This document shows positions 39,768-47,526 of a stretch of DNA of 50,255 bases, piece after piece; the stretch's first letter is position 1; each line of letters starts with the position of its first letter. The DNA is from Marinobacter sp. Its GTDB lineage: Bacteria > Pseudomonadota > Gammaproteobacteria > Pseudomonadales > Oleiphilaceae. The position numbers and the translations under genes are program-made. The stretch lies in the NCBI GenBank assembly GCA_014762755.1, contig JABURI010000258.1, positions 1-50,255 on the forward strand, in the 5' to 3' direction. The notes beneath the pieces were generated by a model that was given only the letters and a program-made list of their open reading frames with translations, made no database searches and was not told where the DNA came from.

Positions 39768-40428
39768 AAAACCACGCCTGTTCGCCAGCACCTGTTGTGG
39801 CGTGATCCTGGCCTCCATACCCATCCTCGGTGCAGCCGAGCAGGCTGGCCATTACGGGTACGGGGAGCCCGCGACCGAGGAACAGATTGCCGCCTGGGAT
39901 ATCGATGTACGCCCGGATGGTAAAGGCCTGCCCGAGGGCAGTGGCACGGTCGATGAGGGCATGGCCGTCTACGAGACGTATTGCTCGTCCTGCCACGGCG
40001 CCTTCGGCGAAGGCATGGGGCGTTACCCGAAACTAGCAGGCGGGGAGGGCAGCCTGACCGAAGATCGTCCGGAAAAGACAGTCGGAAGTTACTGGCCTTA
40101 TGCCTCAACACTCTGGGATTACATTCATCGGGCGATGCCGTTCTTCGCACCCCAGTCGCTGACCGATGACCAGGTGTATGCGTTGACCGCTTATGTCCTC
40201 AACCTCAATTACATCGTGGACGGGGACTTCGTGGCCAACAAGGAGACGCTGCCACAGGTCCAGATGCCCAATCACGATGGTTTCATCTGGGAAGACCCGC
40301 GCCCCGTGGTAAACAACGAGCGTTGCATGGAGGACTGCAAAGAGGAGGTCACTGTATCCGACTCTGCTGCGGGCAAAAACCTGACACCAAGCACAACCGG
40401 CCCCCTCGACGAGGGGATTACAGAATAA
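39751..40428 (+). CDS. soxD: c-type cytochrome subunit SoxD, short one-heme form
   Basis: The 225-residue protein has a signal sequence (cleavage near ILGAAEQ) and one heme site, CSSCHG (about residues 79-84), with a likely methionine ligand in RAMPFF. The segment GYWPYASTLWDYIHRAMPF and the late RCMEDC match SoxD. Paracoccus SoxD is longer, with two hemes; the C-terminal heme domain is missing here. The chosen ATG overlaps the end of soxC by 17 bp; the track starts earlier, within soxC in another frame. It passes electrons from SoxC to downstream cytochromes. Confidence 0.85.
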   Translation: MFSFHKKPRLFASTCCGVILASIPILGAAEQAGHYGYGEPATEEQIAAWDIDVRPDGKGLPEGSGTVDEGMAVYETYCSSCHGAFGEGMGRYPKLAGGEGSLTEDRPEKTVGSYWPYASTLWDYIHRAMPFFAPQSLTDDQVYALTAYVLNLNYIVDGDFVANKETLPQVQMPNHDGFIWEDPRPVVNNERCMEDCKEEVTVSDSAAGKNLTPSTTGPLDEGITE

Positions 40429-40479
40429 GAAGGCTGAACCGGAGCAACAGCTCCAAAGAGTGCCGAGGAGGAATGCGTG

Positions 40480-40833
40480 ATGCGAAAAGGGTTAATTTCC
40501 GTGTGCTTGACCACACTCGCACTGAGCGCCACAGCGCCGGTGTTCGCCGAACCGACCCAGGCTGATATCGACCGTGGCAAAGAACTCGCATACAGCCGGA
40601 AGGACGGCAACTGCCTGGCCTGCCACAAAATGGATGACGGCAAACTGACCGGCAATATAGGACCTGAACTTGCCGACATGAAAGCTCGTTTCCCCGACCG
40701 GGAACTGCTGTTCAAACGCATCTGGGACGAAACCCAGTTCAACCCGATGACGGTGATGCCGCCATTCGGACGACACATGATCCTGAGCAAACAAGAAATC
40801 AACCGGATCATCGATTACCTGTACACGCTTTAA
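40480..40833 (+). CDS. soxX: Sulfur-oxidation cytochrome SoxX
   Basis: The 117-residue mono-heme cytochrome has a signal peptide (cleavage after VFA), heme site CLACHK and a distal methionine in TVMPPFGRH. GNIGPELADMKARFPDRELLFKRIWDETQFNP is diagnostic for SoxX. SoxX pairs with SoxA to attach thiosulfate to SoxYZ in the periplasm. ATG at 40480 follows GAGGAGG; the track begins at an adjacent GTG three bases earlier. Confidence 0.92.
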   Translation: MRKGLISVCLTTLALSATAPVFAEPTQADIDRGKELAYSRKDGNCLACHKMDDGKLTGNIGPELADMKARFPDRELLFKRIWDETQFNPMTVMPPFGRHMILSKQEINRIIDYLYTL

Positions 40834-40852
40834 ATGCGGAGGAGAAGTTACC

Positions 40853-41341
40853 GTGACTGACCAAAGGCGAAGAGGCTTTTTGAAGGGAATGCTGGGTGTG
40901 AGCGTTGCCGGCTTTGCACTGGGTTCCGGCATTGTGCCACTGCGAGTAGAGGCCGCGACCGCCCCGGATGCATCTGATTGGCCGGAGAAGGCGTTCAAGA
41001 CCCCCGGCGTGGATGAAACCATTGCTGAACTCTACGGGATGGAGGCGACGGAATCTGACCAGATCACCATGGATCTGCCAACCATTGCGCAGAACGGTGC
41101 CGTGGTACCGGTAAGCGTTGAGACCTCGCTCCCGAATGTGACGGGTATCGCGCTGCTGGTAGCCAAGAACCCGAACGCCCTGGCGGCCTATTTTGACATC
41201 CCTGAGGGCACCCTGCCGTTTGTATCAAATCGCCTGAAAATGGCGGAGACGACAGACGTGGTAGCCGTCGTGATTTCTGATGGCAAAGCCTACAAGGCCA
41301 CCCAGAACGTGAAAGTCACCGTTGGCGGCTGCGGCGGCTAA
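40853..41341 (+). CDS. soxY: Sulfur carrier subunit SoxY
   Basis: The 162-residue protein has a twin-arginine signal (DQRRRGFLKGMLGV), an immunoglobulin-like domain and the C-terminal swinging arm VGGCGG, whose cysteine carries the sulfur substrate covalently during the Sox cycle. It uses a GTG start behind GGAGGAGAAG. It forms a heterodimer with SoxZ, encoded 24 bp downstream. Confidence 0.95.
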   Translation: MTDQRRRGFLKGMLGVSVAGFALGSGIVPLRVEAATAPDASDWPEKAFKTPGVDETIAELYGMEATESDQITMDLPTIAQNGAVVPVSVETSLPNVTGIALLVAKNPNALAAYFDIPEGTLPFVSNRLKMAETTDVVAVVISDGKAYKATQNVKVTVGGCGG

Positions 41342-41365
41342 CAGTAAACGGACAGGAGAACAACA

Positions 41366-41677
41366 ATGGCGTCCAGTATCAGAGTACGTGCAGTAGAAAA
41401 TAACGGTGTGACATCACTGAAAGCCCTGGTTCGACACCCCATGGATTCAGGCTTTGTGAAGGATTCCGCAGGCAATGTCATTCCTGCCCACTTCATCAAG
41501 GTTCTGACCATTTCCCATAACGGCAAGAACGTGTTTGTGGCCAACTGGGGCCCGGCGGTATCCAAGGATCCGTTCCTGGAGTGTCGATTCAAAGGAGCCA
41601 AGAAGGGTGACGAGCTCACCATCAGCTGGATCGATAACGAGGGCGCAAGCGATTCAACCACCGCAACGATCGCCTGA
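41366..41677 (+). CDS. soxZ: Thiosulfate carrier chaperone subunit SoxZ
   Basis: The 103-residue protein has the SoxZ motifs RHPMDSGFVKDSAGNVIPAHFI and WGPAVSKDPFLECRFKGAKKGDEL. It has no signal peptide; in other Sox systems it is exported together with SoxY through Tat. The ATG follows AGGAGAACAACA. A strong hairpin separates it from soxA. Confidence 0.94.
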   Translation: MASSIRVRAVENNGVTSLKALVRHPMDSGFVKDSAGNVIPAHFIKVLTISHNGKNVFVANWGPAVSKDPFLECRFKGAKKGDELTISWIDNEGASDSTTATIA

Positions 41678-41683
41678 AGATGG

Positions 41684-41713
41684 TCGGCGGACAGGATCAT
41701 CCTGAGCCGCCGA
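41684..41713 (+). other. Intercistronic hairpin between soxZ and soxA
   Basis: TCGGCGG (41684-41690) pairs with CCGCCGA (41707-41713), and inside it CAGGA pairs with TCCTG around TCA. There is no T run, and the soxA ribosome site AAAAGGAGG begins right after the stem. It may halt decay from the soxYZ side or tune soxA translation. Confidence 0.5.
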
Positions 41714-41728
41714 AAAGGAGGATTGGAC

Positions 41729-42568
41729 ATGCTTAAAGCGAAAGTCATTCTGGTCGCTCTCGGGGCGGCGCTTGCAGTGCCTCAAGCATTGGCGGGAGCG
41801 ACACCCGAAGAGGACCGGAAAGAAACGGTTGAATACTTCAAGCAGATGTTCCCGGATGTGCCTTTCGAGGAGTTCGTGAACGGCCAGTACGCACTGAACG
41901 AAGACCGCCGCAAACAGTGGGAATCCATGCAGGATTTTCCTCCCTACGAGTTTGCGGTAGCCGAAGGTCAGGAGATGTTTGAAACGCCGTTTGCCAATGG
42001 CAAGACCTACGCCAGCTGTTTTGAAAACGGTGGCATCGGGATTCGACAGAACTATCCCTATTTCGACACGGAAAAGAATGAGGTGATCACCCTTGAACTC
42101 GCCATAAACCGCTGCCGTGAGGCCAATGGTGAGGAGCCTCTGAAATGGAAGAAGGGGGCCATCGCGTCAATATCCGCTTATATGGCATCCACCTCCCAGG
42201 GCAAACCCATCAATATCAAGGTGCCGGACGACCCTGATGCACTGGCTGCCTACCAGGATGGCAAGGAGTTCTACTACAGCCGGCGGGGGCAACTGAATTT
42301 CTCCTGCGCAAGCTGTCATGTGCAGAACCCCGGCAAATGGATCCGGGCGGACTTCCTGTCACCAGCCCTGGGACAACCGGCAAACTTCCCGGTACATCGG
42401 TCCAAATGGGGTGAGCTGGGCACGCTGCATCGCCGCTTCGCGGGATGTAACAACAACGTTCGCGCGGAACCGTTGCCGGCACAGAGTGAGGAATACCGTA
42501 ATCTCGAATATTTCCTGACCTACATGAGCAATGGACTTCCAGTCGTCGGCCCGGCGACACGGCCATAG
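41729..42568 (+). CDS. soxA: Sulfur-oxidation cytochrome SoxA (one-heme form)
   Basis: The 279-residue protein has a signal peptide (cleavage after LAG) and one heme site, CASCHV (about residues 190-195). HRRFAGCNNNV supplies the cysteine (persulfide) axial ligand. The N-terminal domain lacks a second CxxCH: YASCFENGG and AINRCREA provide a likely disulfide instead, as in one-heme SoxA. With SoxX it forms the SoxAX enzyme linking thiosulfate to SoxY. The ATG at 41729, after AGGAGG, is preferred to the track's TTG at 41723. Confidence 0.93.
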   Translation: MLKAKVILVALGAALAVPQALAGATPEEDRKETVEYFKQMFPDVPFEEFVNGQYALNEDRRKQWESMQDFPPYEFAVAEGQEMFETPFANGKTYASCFENGGIGIRQNYPYFDTEKNEVITLELAINRCREANGEEPLKWKKGAIASISAYMASTSQGKPINIKVPDDPDALAAYQDGKEFYYSRRGQLNFSCASCHVQNPGKWIRADFLSPALGQPANFPVHRSKWGELGTLHRRFAGCNNNVRAEPLPAQSEEYRNLEYFLTYMSNGLPVVGPATRP

Positions 42569-42593
42569 TCAGGAACGGAGAGGGAGAAACGCA

Positions 42594-42899
42594 ATGAAAA
42601 AGCCTTTACTCGCAATCGGTATCTCGCTTGCACTGTCCGTTCCGCTGGTCGCCCAGGCAGGCCCGAAAGAGGACTTCCAGGAAGTCTACTCCAAGGCCGA
42701 AAGCACCCATCAGGATGCCGGGACCTTCCAGTGGACGATTACCAGTGACCGCCTCAAGAGCGCTAAATCGGCGGCTGACAGTGGCGATTATGAAAAAGCG
42801 GTAGCCATGGCTAACGAGGCTCTGAAGCTCGCCGAAGAGTCCGTTGCCCAACGTAAACAGCAAAAGGAGGCATGGCGCCAGGTCGCCATAGGTAACTGA
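42594..42899 (+). CDS. soxK: SoxAX-binding protein (SoxK/SAXB-like)
   Basis: The 101-residue protein has a signal peptide (cleavage after VAQA) and a short helical domain, FQEVYSKAESTHQDAGTFQWTITSDRLKSAKSA, typical of the small SoxXA-binding proteins found between soxA and soxB. These tether SoxA to SoxX and raise its activity in some bacteria. ATG at 42594 follows GAGAGGGAGAAACGC. A perfect hairpin separates it from soxB. Confidence 0.85.
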   Translation: MKKPLLAIGISLALSVPLVAQAGPKEDFQEVYSKAESTHQDAGTFQWTITSDRLKSAKSAADSGDYEKAVAMANEALKLAEESVAQRKQQKEAWRQVAIGN

Positions 42900-42916
42900 T
42901 CCCGCTTGCCGGACCT

Positions 42917-42952
42917 GATCGGCTTCCCGTTAATCGAACCGGGAAGCCGGTC
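42917..42952 (+). other. Intercistronic hairpin between soxK and soxB
   Basis: CGGCTTCCCG (42920-42929) pairs perfectly with CGGGAAGCCG (42940-42949), and three outer pairs (one G-T) extend the stem to 13 bp with a 10-base loop. No T run follows; the next bases are CCTCCAATAAC. It may be a transcript-processing or stability element or a partial attenuator before soxB. Confidence 0.5.
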
Positions 42953-42983
42953 CCTCCAATAACTACAAAGAAAGGAGAGTGCA

Positions 42984-44741
42984 GTGACCATTTCCCGTAG
43001 AGACTTCCTTATGGCGATGCAGGCGGCAGCCGTAGCCGGTCTTGCCCCGAAACTTGCTTTGGCCAAAGGTGGCGAGGGACTGTACGACGCACCCAAGTTC
43101 GGCAATGTCCGACTGCTTCATCTCACCGACATCCATGCCCAGTTATCCCCGGTACATTTCCGTGAACCGAACGTGAACCTTGGCATTGGTCCCAGCAAGG
43201 GCAGGGTGCCTCACCTGGTGGGACAGCATTTCCTGGACCATTTCGGCATTCCGATGGATAGCCGCCGGTCCCATGCGTTTACCTATCTTGATTACACAGA
43301 AGCGGCCCAGGAATACGGCAAGCTGGGCGGCTTCGCACATCTGAAAACCCTGATTGACCAGCTTCGGGAACAGGCCGGTGACGGCAACTCCCTGTTGCTC
43401 GACGGCGGCGATCTCTGGCAGGGATCCGGCACAGCGGTCTGGACCAACGGCGAGGATATGGTCGAGGCCAGCAACCGCCTTGGCATTGATATCATGACCG
43501 CACACTGGGAGTTCACCTACCCCGAGGAGCAGATCCGCAAGAATGTCGGCGCTTTCAAGGGCGAGTTTCTGGCCCAGAATGTTTTCCTTTCCGACGAAGC
43601 CATGTTCATGGGCGCAGAGGCCTACGATGAGGTCAGCGGCCGGGTCTTCAAGCCCTATACAATCCGCGAACTAGGCGGCAAGCGCGTTGCGATCATCGGC
43701 CAGGCCTTCCCCTATACGCCGATTGCCAACCCATCCTATTTCATTCCGGACTGGCGCATGGGCATCCGTGAAAACGAGATGCAGGCACTGGTCAACGAAA
43801 TCCGTGAGAACGAGAAGGTCAATGCGGTCGTGGTGCTCTCCCACAACGGCATGGACGTGGACCTCAAGATGGCCAGCCGTGTTACCGGCATCGATGCCAT
43901 TCTGGGCGGCCATACCCACGATGCGGTGCCGCAGCCGACTGAAGTCACCAACCCGGGCGGCAAGACTCTCGTGAGCAATGCCGGCACCAACGGCAAATAC
44001 GTTGCTGTGCTGGATCTGGATATCGGTAATAACGGGGTCCGCGGTTACGAATACAAACTGCTGCCCGTGTTCTCCGATCTGATCGAGGCGGATCCGGCCA
44101 TGACCAGCTTCATCCAGGAAGTCCGCGCCCCCTACATGGACAAGCTCGGTGAGAAGCTGGCCGTGGCAGATGAGCTGTTGTACCGACGAGGTAATTTCAA
44201 CGGCACCATGGACCAGGTGATCTGCGATGCACAGCGCAAGGTGCTTGATGCCCAGATCTCACTGTCGCCAGGCTTCCGCTGGGGCACAACAGTGTTGCCG
44301 GGTGAACACATCACCATGGACGACGTCATGAATGCCACCGCGATTACCTATCCCGAAACCTATGTTCGTGAGATGTCCGGGGCGGACCTGAAACTGATCA
44401 TGGAAGACGTGGCAGACAATCTGTTCAACAAGGATCCGTATCGTCAGCAGGGTGGCGACATGGTCCGGGTAGGGGGCATGGATTATACCTGTGATCCAAC
44501 CGGCTCCATGAATGGCCGGATCTCGGACATGCGACTGGATAACGGCGAGGCCATTGAAGCCAACAAGATGTACAAAGTTGCTGGCTGGGCCACTGTGAAT
44601 TCGCGGGCACCCGGTCGCCCGATCTGGGATGTGGTTGCCGATTATCTGAGGTCGGAGAAGACGGTCAAGATCAGTAAGTTCAACACGCCGAAGCTCAAGA
44701 ACGTGGCAGGGAATCCGGGGATTGCTGATTACGCGGGGTGA
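42984..44741 (+). CDS. soxB: Thiosulfohydrolase SoxB
   Basis: The 585-residue enzyme removes sulfate from SoxY-bound thiosulfate with a dinuclear manganese site. The N-terminus is a twin-arginine signal (SRRDFLMAMQAAAVAG). Metal-site blocks are HLTDIHAQLSPV, LDGGDLWQGSG, SHNGMDVDLKM and ILGGHTHDAVP; AHWEFTYPE is also conserved. The protein belongs to the 5'-nucleotidase fold group, and its length fits SoxB. It uses a GTG start behind AAAGGAGAGTGCA. The DsrE-like gene begins 3 bp after its stop. Confidence 0.96.
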   Translation: MTISRRDFLMAMQAAAVAGLAPKLALAKGGEGLYDAPKFGNVRLLHLTDIHAQLSPVHFREPNVNLGIGPSKGRVPHLVGQHFLDHFGIPMDSRRSHAFTYLDYTEAAQEYGKLGGFAHLKTLIDQLREQAGDGNSLLLDGGDLWQGSGTAVWTNGEDMVEASNRLGIDIMTAHWEFTYPEEQIRKNVGAFKGEFLAQNVFLSDEAMFMGAEAYDEVSGRVFKPYTIRELGGKRVAIIGQAFPYTPIANPSYFIPDWRMGIRENEMQALVNEIRENEKVNAVVVLSHNGMDVDLKMASRVTGIDAILGGHTHDAVPQPTEVTNPGGKTLVSNAGTNGKYVAVLDLDIGNNGVRGYEYKLLPVFSDLIEADPAMTSFIQEVRAPYMDKLGEKLAVADELLYRRGNFNGTMDQVICDAQRKVLDAQISLSPGFRWGTTVLPGEHITMDDVMNATAITYPETYVREMSGADLKLIMEDVADNLFNKDPYRQQGGDMVRVGGMDYTCDPTGSMNGRISDMRLDNGEAIEANKMYKVAGWATVNSRAPGRPIWDVVADYLRSEKTVKISKFNTPKLKNVAGNPGIADYAG

Positions 44742-44744
44742 ACT

Positions 44745-45206
44745 ATGGGCAGGAATTTGCTTCCGAAGTATCTGACCTTGGGGCTGGCGATCGCGTTACT
44801 GGCGGTCACCACCGCTCTGAGGGCGGAACCGGTCAGTGAGAACAAGCCGTTCGCGGAGAAATTCCTGCTTCTTCAGCTAAGTGACGACGAGCCGGCAAAG
44901 CAGGACAAAGTCCTTAGTATTGCGGCCAACCTTCTCGAACATTACGGGCCGGACCTGATTGATATCGAAATCACCACGTTCGGCCCGGGCGTCAGGCTGA
45001 TGTACACAGACAATAGTCGCGTAAAGCGTATCCACAGCCTTATGGCCCAGGGCGTGCGGTTCACCGTCTGTATGAACACCATTGATACCATAGAGCGCAA
45101 TACCGGAACCCGACCGGCTATCCATCCGGAAAGTGTTCCGGTGGATGTAGGCGTCGCCAACATTCTCGAAAAGGTCGAAGAGGGCTACGTGCTCGTGCGC
45201 CCATGA
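44745..45206 (+). CDS. Periplasmic DsrE-like protein
   Basis: The 153-residue protein has a signal peptide (cleavage after LRA) and a DsrE/YchN-like sulfur-relay fold: KFLLLQLSDDE, DIEITTFGPGVRLMY, RIHSLMAQGVRFTVCMNTID. The cysteine in VCMNT matches the position of the sulfur-carrying cysteine in several DsrE-family proteins. Most DsrE proteins are cytosolic, so an exported one beside soxB suggests sulfur carriage in the periplasm, but this is inference. Confidence 0.75.
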   Translation: MGRNLLPKYLTLGLAIALLAVTTALRAEPVSENKPFAEKFLLLQLSDDEPAKQDKVLSIAANLLEHYGPDLIDIEITTFGPGVRLMYTDNSRVKRIHSLMAQGVRFTVCMNTIDTIERNTGTRPAIHPESVPVDVGVANILEKVEEGYVLVRP

Positions 45207-45234
45207 TCGTCCCTCTATATAAAGGAAGCATGTC

Positions 45235-45750
45235 ATGAAGACCAAGCTGTCAAAATCCCTGATGTTTGTCTCAGCCCTCGCCGCCAGTGGACTGGCCGGC
45301 GCCCAGGGCAGCGACCAGCCGGTCATGGTCGAGATCAAGAAACTGTCCATGGATACCGCCCTGACCATCGCCAAAACAGCCATTGACGCATGCCGGGAGG
45401 AGGGCGTTCAGGTTTCGGTAACGGTCGTTGACCGTGGCGGACATCCCCAGGTGGTGTTGCGGGATGTGCTGGCCATGGATCTGTCCCTCGAGGTCAGTTA
45501 TCGCAAGGCCTACACCGCCATGACCTTCACCAGCCCGACGTCAGCCCTGGAAGATCGTTTCACCGGCCCGTTTTCTGTCGGCAAGGTGGAAAACGTATTG
45601 CTCTCGGCGGGGGGAGTTCCTATCCAGGCAAGCGGTGAAACCGTCGGCGGTGTCGGCGTGAGTGGGGCGCCTTCCGGGGAGACCGATGAAATGTGCGCCC
45701 AGGCCGGTGTCGCGGCCGTGGAAATGGACCTGGAAATGGCCTCCTTCTAA
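45235..45750 (+). CDS. GlcG/HbpS family protein with signal peptide
   Basis: The 171-residue protein has a signal peptide (cleavage after AGA) and the GlcG/HbpS heme-degrading-like fold: SMDTALTIAKTAIDACREEGVQVSVTVVDRGGHPQVVLRD, YRKAYTAMTF and GGVPIQASGETVGGVGVSGAP. Members bind heme or cobalamin or act as sensors in other bacteria. Because the sox operon is rich in cytochromes, heme-related work is conceivable, but not shown. ATG follows AAGGAAGCATGTC. Confidence 0.85.
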   Translation: MKTKLSKSLMFVSALAASGLAGAQGSDQPVMVEIKKLSMDTALTIAKTAIDACREEGVQVSVTVVDRGGHPQVVLRDVLAMDLSLEVSYRKAYTAMTFTSPTSALEDRFTGPFSVGKVENVLLSAGGVPIQASGETVGGVGVSGAPSGETDEMCAQAGVAAVEMDLEMASF

Positions 45751-45783
45751 TCGCTCACCTGTTAAAATACCAGGGGAATCATA

Positions 45784-46545
45784 ATGCTACGAAGTATTTT
45801 GAAAGTTGTTTCCCCATTACTTCTGTTGCCCTCATTAGCGCTTTCGGCCAGTTACCCGGATGCCGTGCAGGTTCTGGTGGATGAGGGTCTGAAGGTGGAA
45901 GCCAGTTTTGAAGCCCCGGGGGGGCTGAAAGGCTTTGTGGGCCGCCGGAACGGGCATCCTGTATCCCTCTACCTCATGCCGGACGGCGAGCACGTGGTCA
46001 TCGGCAAGATGGTGGACGGTTTTGGTCAGGACCTGAGCGCAGACCACCTCCGGAACTGGCTGCCCAAACCGGATCTGACCGGCGCCTGGCAAACCCTGGC
46101 GGACGCCGCCTGGGTGTCGGAGGGGCCGAGTGATGCCAGGCGCATCGTGTATGTCTTTTCCGACCCCAACTGCGGGTATTGCGTCGTGTTCCGGGAGAAG
46201 GCCCAGCCTTACCTGGAACGTGGCATTGAATTGCGCCACATCATGGTGGGTATCATCCAGCCTTCCAGTCTGGCCAAGGCAGCCAGCGTTCTCGGCGCGG
46301 AGAACCCGGTGCAGAAACTTGAATTTCATGACAGCCAGTTTCCCAGGGACTGGCTCGAATCCGATGACAATGTGCCGCAAGACCTGAGGGAGAAGGTGGA
46401 GAGCAACAATCGATTGATGGAGAGCCTGTCGGTGGCTGCCACGCCATCGGTTTTCTATAAGGACCCGGATGGACAAATCCATAAGATTGTCGGCCTTCCT
46501 GATGATTCGGCGTTAGCTGAAGCGGTATTCAGGCATCCGGAATAG
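45784..46545 (+). CDS. dsbG: Thiol:disulfide interchange protein, DsbG/DsbC-like
   Basis: The 253-residue protein has a signal peptide (cleavage after LSA), an N-terminal dimerisation region, and a thioredoxin domain with VFSDPNCGYCVVF (CGYC, about residues 125-128) and AATPSVFYKD with the cis-proline. CGYC is that of DsbC, and the overall sequence looks DsbG/DsbC-like. In Sox systems, periplasmic thioredoxins such as SoxS/SoxW reactivate SoxY; this may do that job. It follows the GlcG gene by 33 bp. Confidence 0.85.
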   Translation: MLRSILKVVSPLLLLPSLALSASYPDAVQVLVDEGLKVEASFEAPGGLKGFVGRRNGHPVSLYLMPDGEHVVIGKMVDGFGQDLSADHLRNWLPKPDLTGAWQTLADAAWVSEGPSDARRIVYVFSDPNCGYCVVFREKAQPYLERGIELRHIMVGIIQPSSLAKAASVLGAENPVQKLEFHDSQFPRDWLESDDNVPQDLREKVESNNRLMESLSVAATPSVFYKDPDGQIHKIVGLPDDSALAEAVFRHPE

Positions 46546-46587
46546 CGCGGTGGTTGGTTCCGGGGTGTTTACATAAGGAGAATAACA

Positions 46588-47523
46588 ATGGGTTTTCGAG
46601 GACTGTTTCTGGCTTTTCTGATCATTCCGGGGATTGTCACTGCAAGCAATGACATGCCGGAGCAACTGGAGCTCACCAAGGTCACCGACCGGGTCTACTC
46701 GGCGATAGGTGCAACGGCGCCGGGTACCTATGAGAACCACGGCCACAACAACAACCTGAGCTTTATCATTACCGAAAAGGGTGTTGTGGTATTCAACGGT
46801 GGTGACAATTACCTTCTGGCGAAATCATTCCACAATTCCATTCGCAGCATCACTGACAAGGACGTCAAATACGTGGTGAATGAGAATGCCCAGGGCCACT
46901 CCATGCTGGGCAACAGTTATTGGCGGGACCAGGGCGTTCCGATCATCGCCCAGAACGAAGCCATTGCGGAATTCGAGCATCAGGGCGAAGCCAAGCTGGC
47001 CTCCATGCAGCGCCGGATGAAGGACAAGGCTGAGGGAACCTACGTTGCCGTGCCCGATATCGGGTTTGATAAGCGTTACGACCTGGAGATGGGGGACGTA
47101 ACTATCGAACTGCACTATTTCGGCCCGGGCCACGCGCCGGGAGACATTGCTCTGTGGTTGCCCGAGGAAAAACTGGTGATCACCGGCGACCTGGGTTTCC
47201 ATCAACGCCTGCTGGCTGTGTTTGAGGATACCGAGACCGGCGCCTGGATCGAATCATTCGACAAGATGACCGAACAACTGGACCCGGAGATCGTGATTCC
47301 GGGGCATGGCGAGCCGACCACCATTGATGTGGTGACGAAGGAAACCCGGGGCTATCTCGTCTTTCTGCGCAACGCCGTGACCGAAATCCTGGAGCAGGGC
47401 GGTGGACTGGACGATGCCTATAACATCGACCAGTCCCAGTGGTCCTACCTCGATACGTTCGAGGAGCTGGCCGGCAAAAATGCCGGGCGGGTTTTCCAGG
47501 ATCTGGAGTTTGAGTACTTCTGA
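46588..47523 (+). CDS. soxH: SoxH-like MBL-fold protein with altered metal motif
   Basis: The 311-residue secreted protein (signal cleavage after VTA) has an MBL fold with LSFIITEKGVVVFNGGDNYL, GPGHAPGDIALWLP, ITGDLGFH and IPGHGEP. Where active MBL enzymes have HxHxDH, it reads NENAQGHSMLGN, so the main zinc-binding histidines and aspartate are replaced (N, Q, H, S at those places). The later blocks are kept. It may bind metal differently or be non-catalytic. It closes the sox operon, 42 bp after dsbG, with ribosome site AAGGAGAATAACA. Confidence 0.78.
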   Translation: MGFRGLFLAFLIIPGIVTASNDMPEQLELTKVTDRVYSAIGATAPGTYENHGHNNNLSFIITEKGVVVFNGGDNYLLAKSFHNSIRSITDKDVKYVVNENAQGHSMLGNSYWRDQGVPIIAQNEAIAEFEHQGEAKLASMQRRMKDKAEGTYVAVPDIGFDKRYDLEMGDVTIELHYFGPGHAPGDIALWLPEEKLVITGDLGFHQRLLAVFEDTETGAWIESFDKMTEQLDPEIVIPGHGEPTTIDVVTKETRGYLVFLRNAVTEILEQGGGLDDAYNIDQSQWSYLDTFEELAGKNAGRVFQDLEFEYF

Positions 47524-47526
47524 CCC

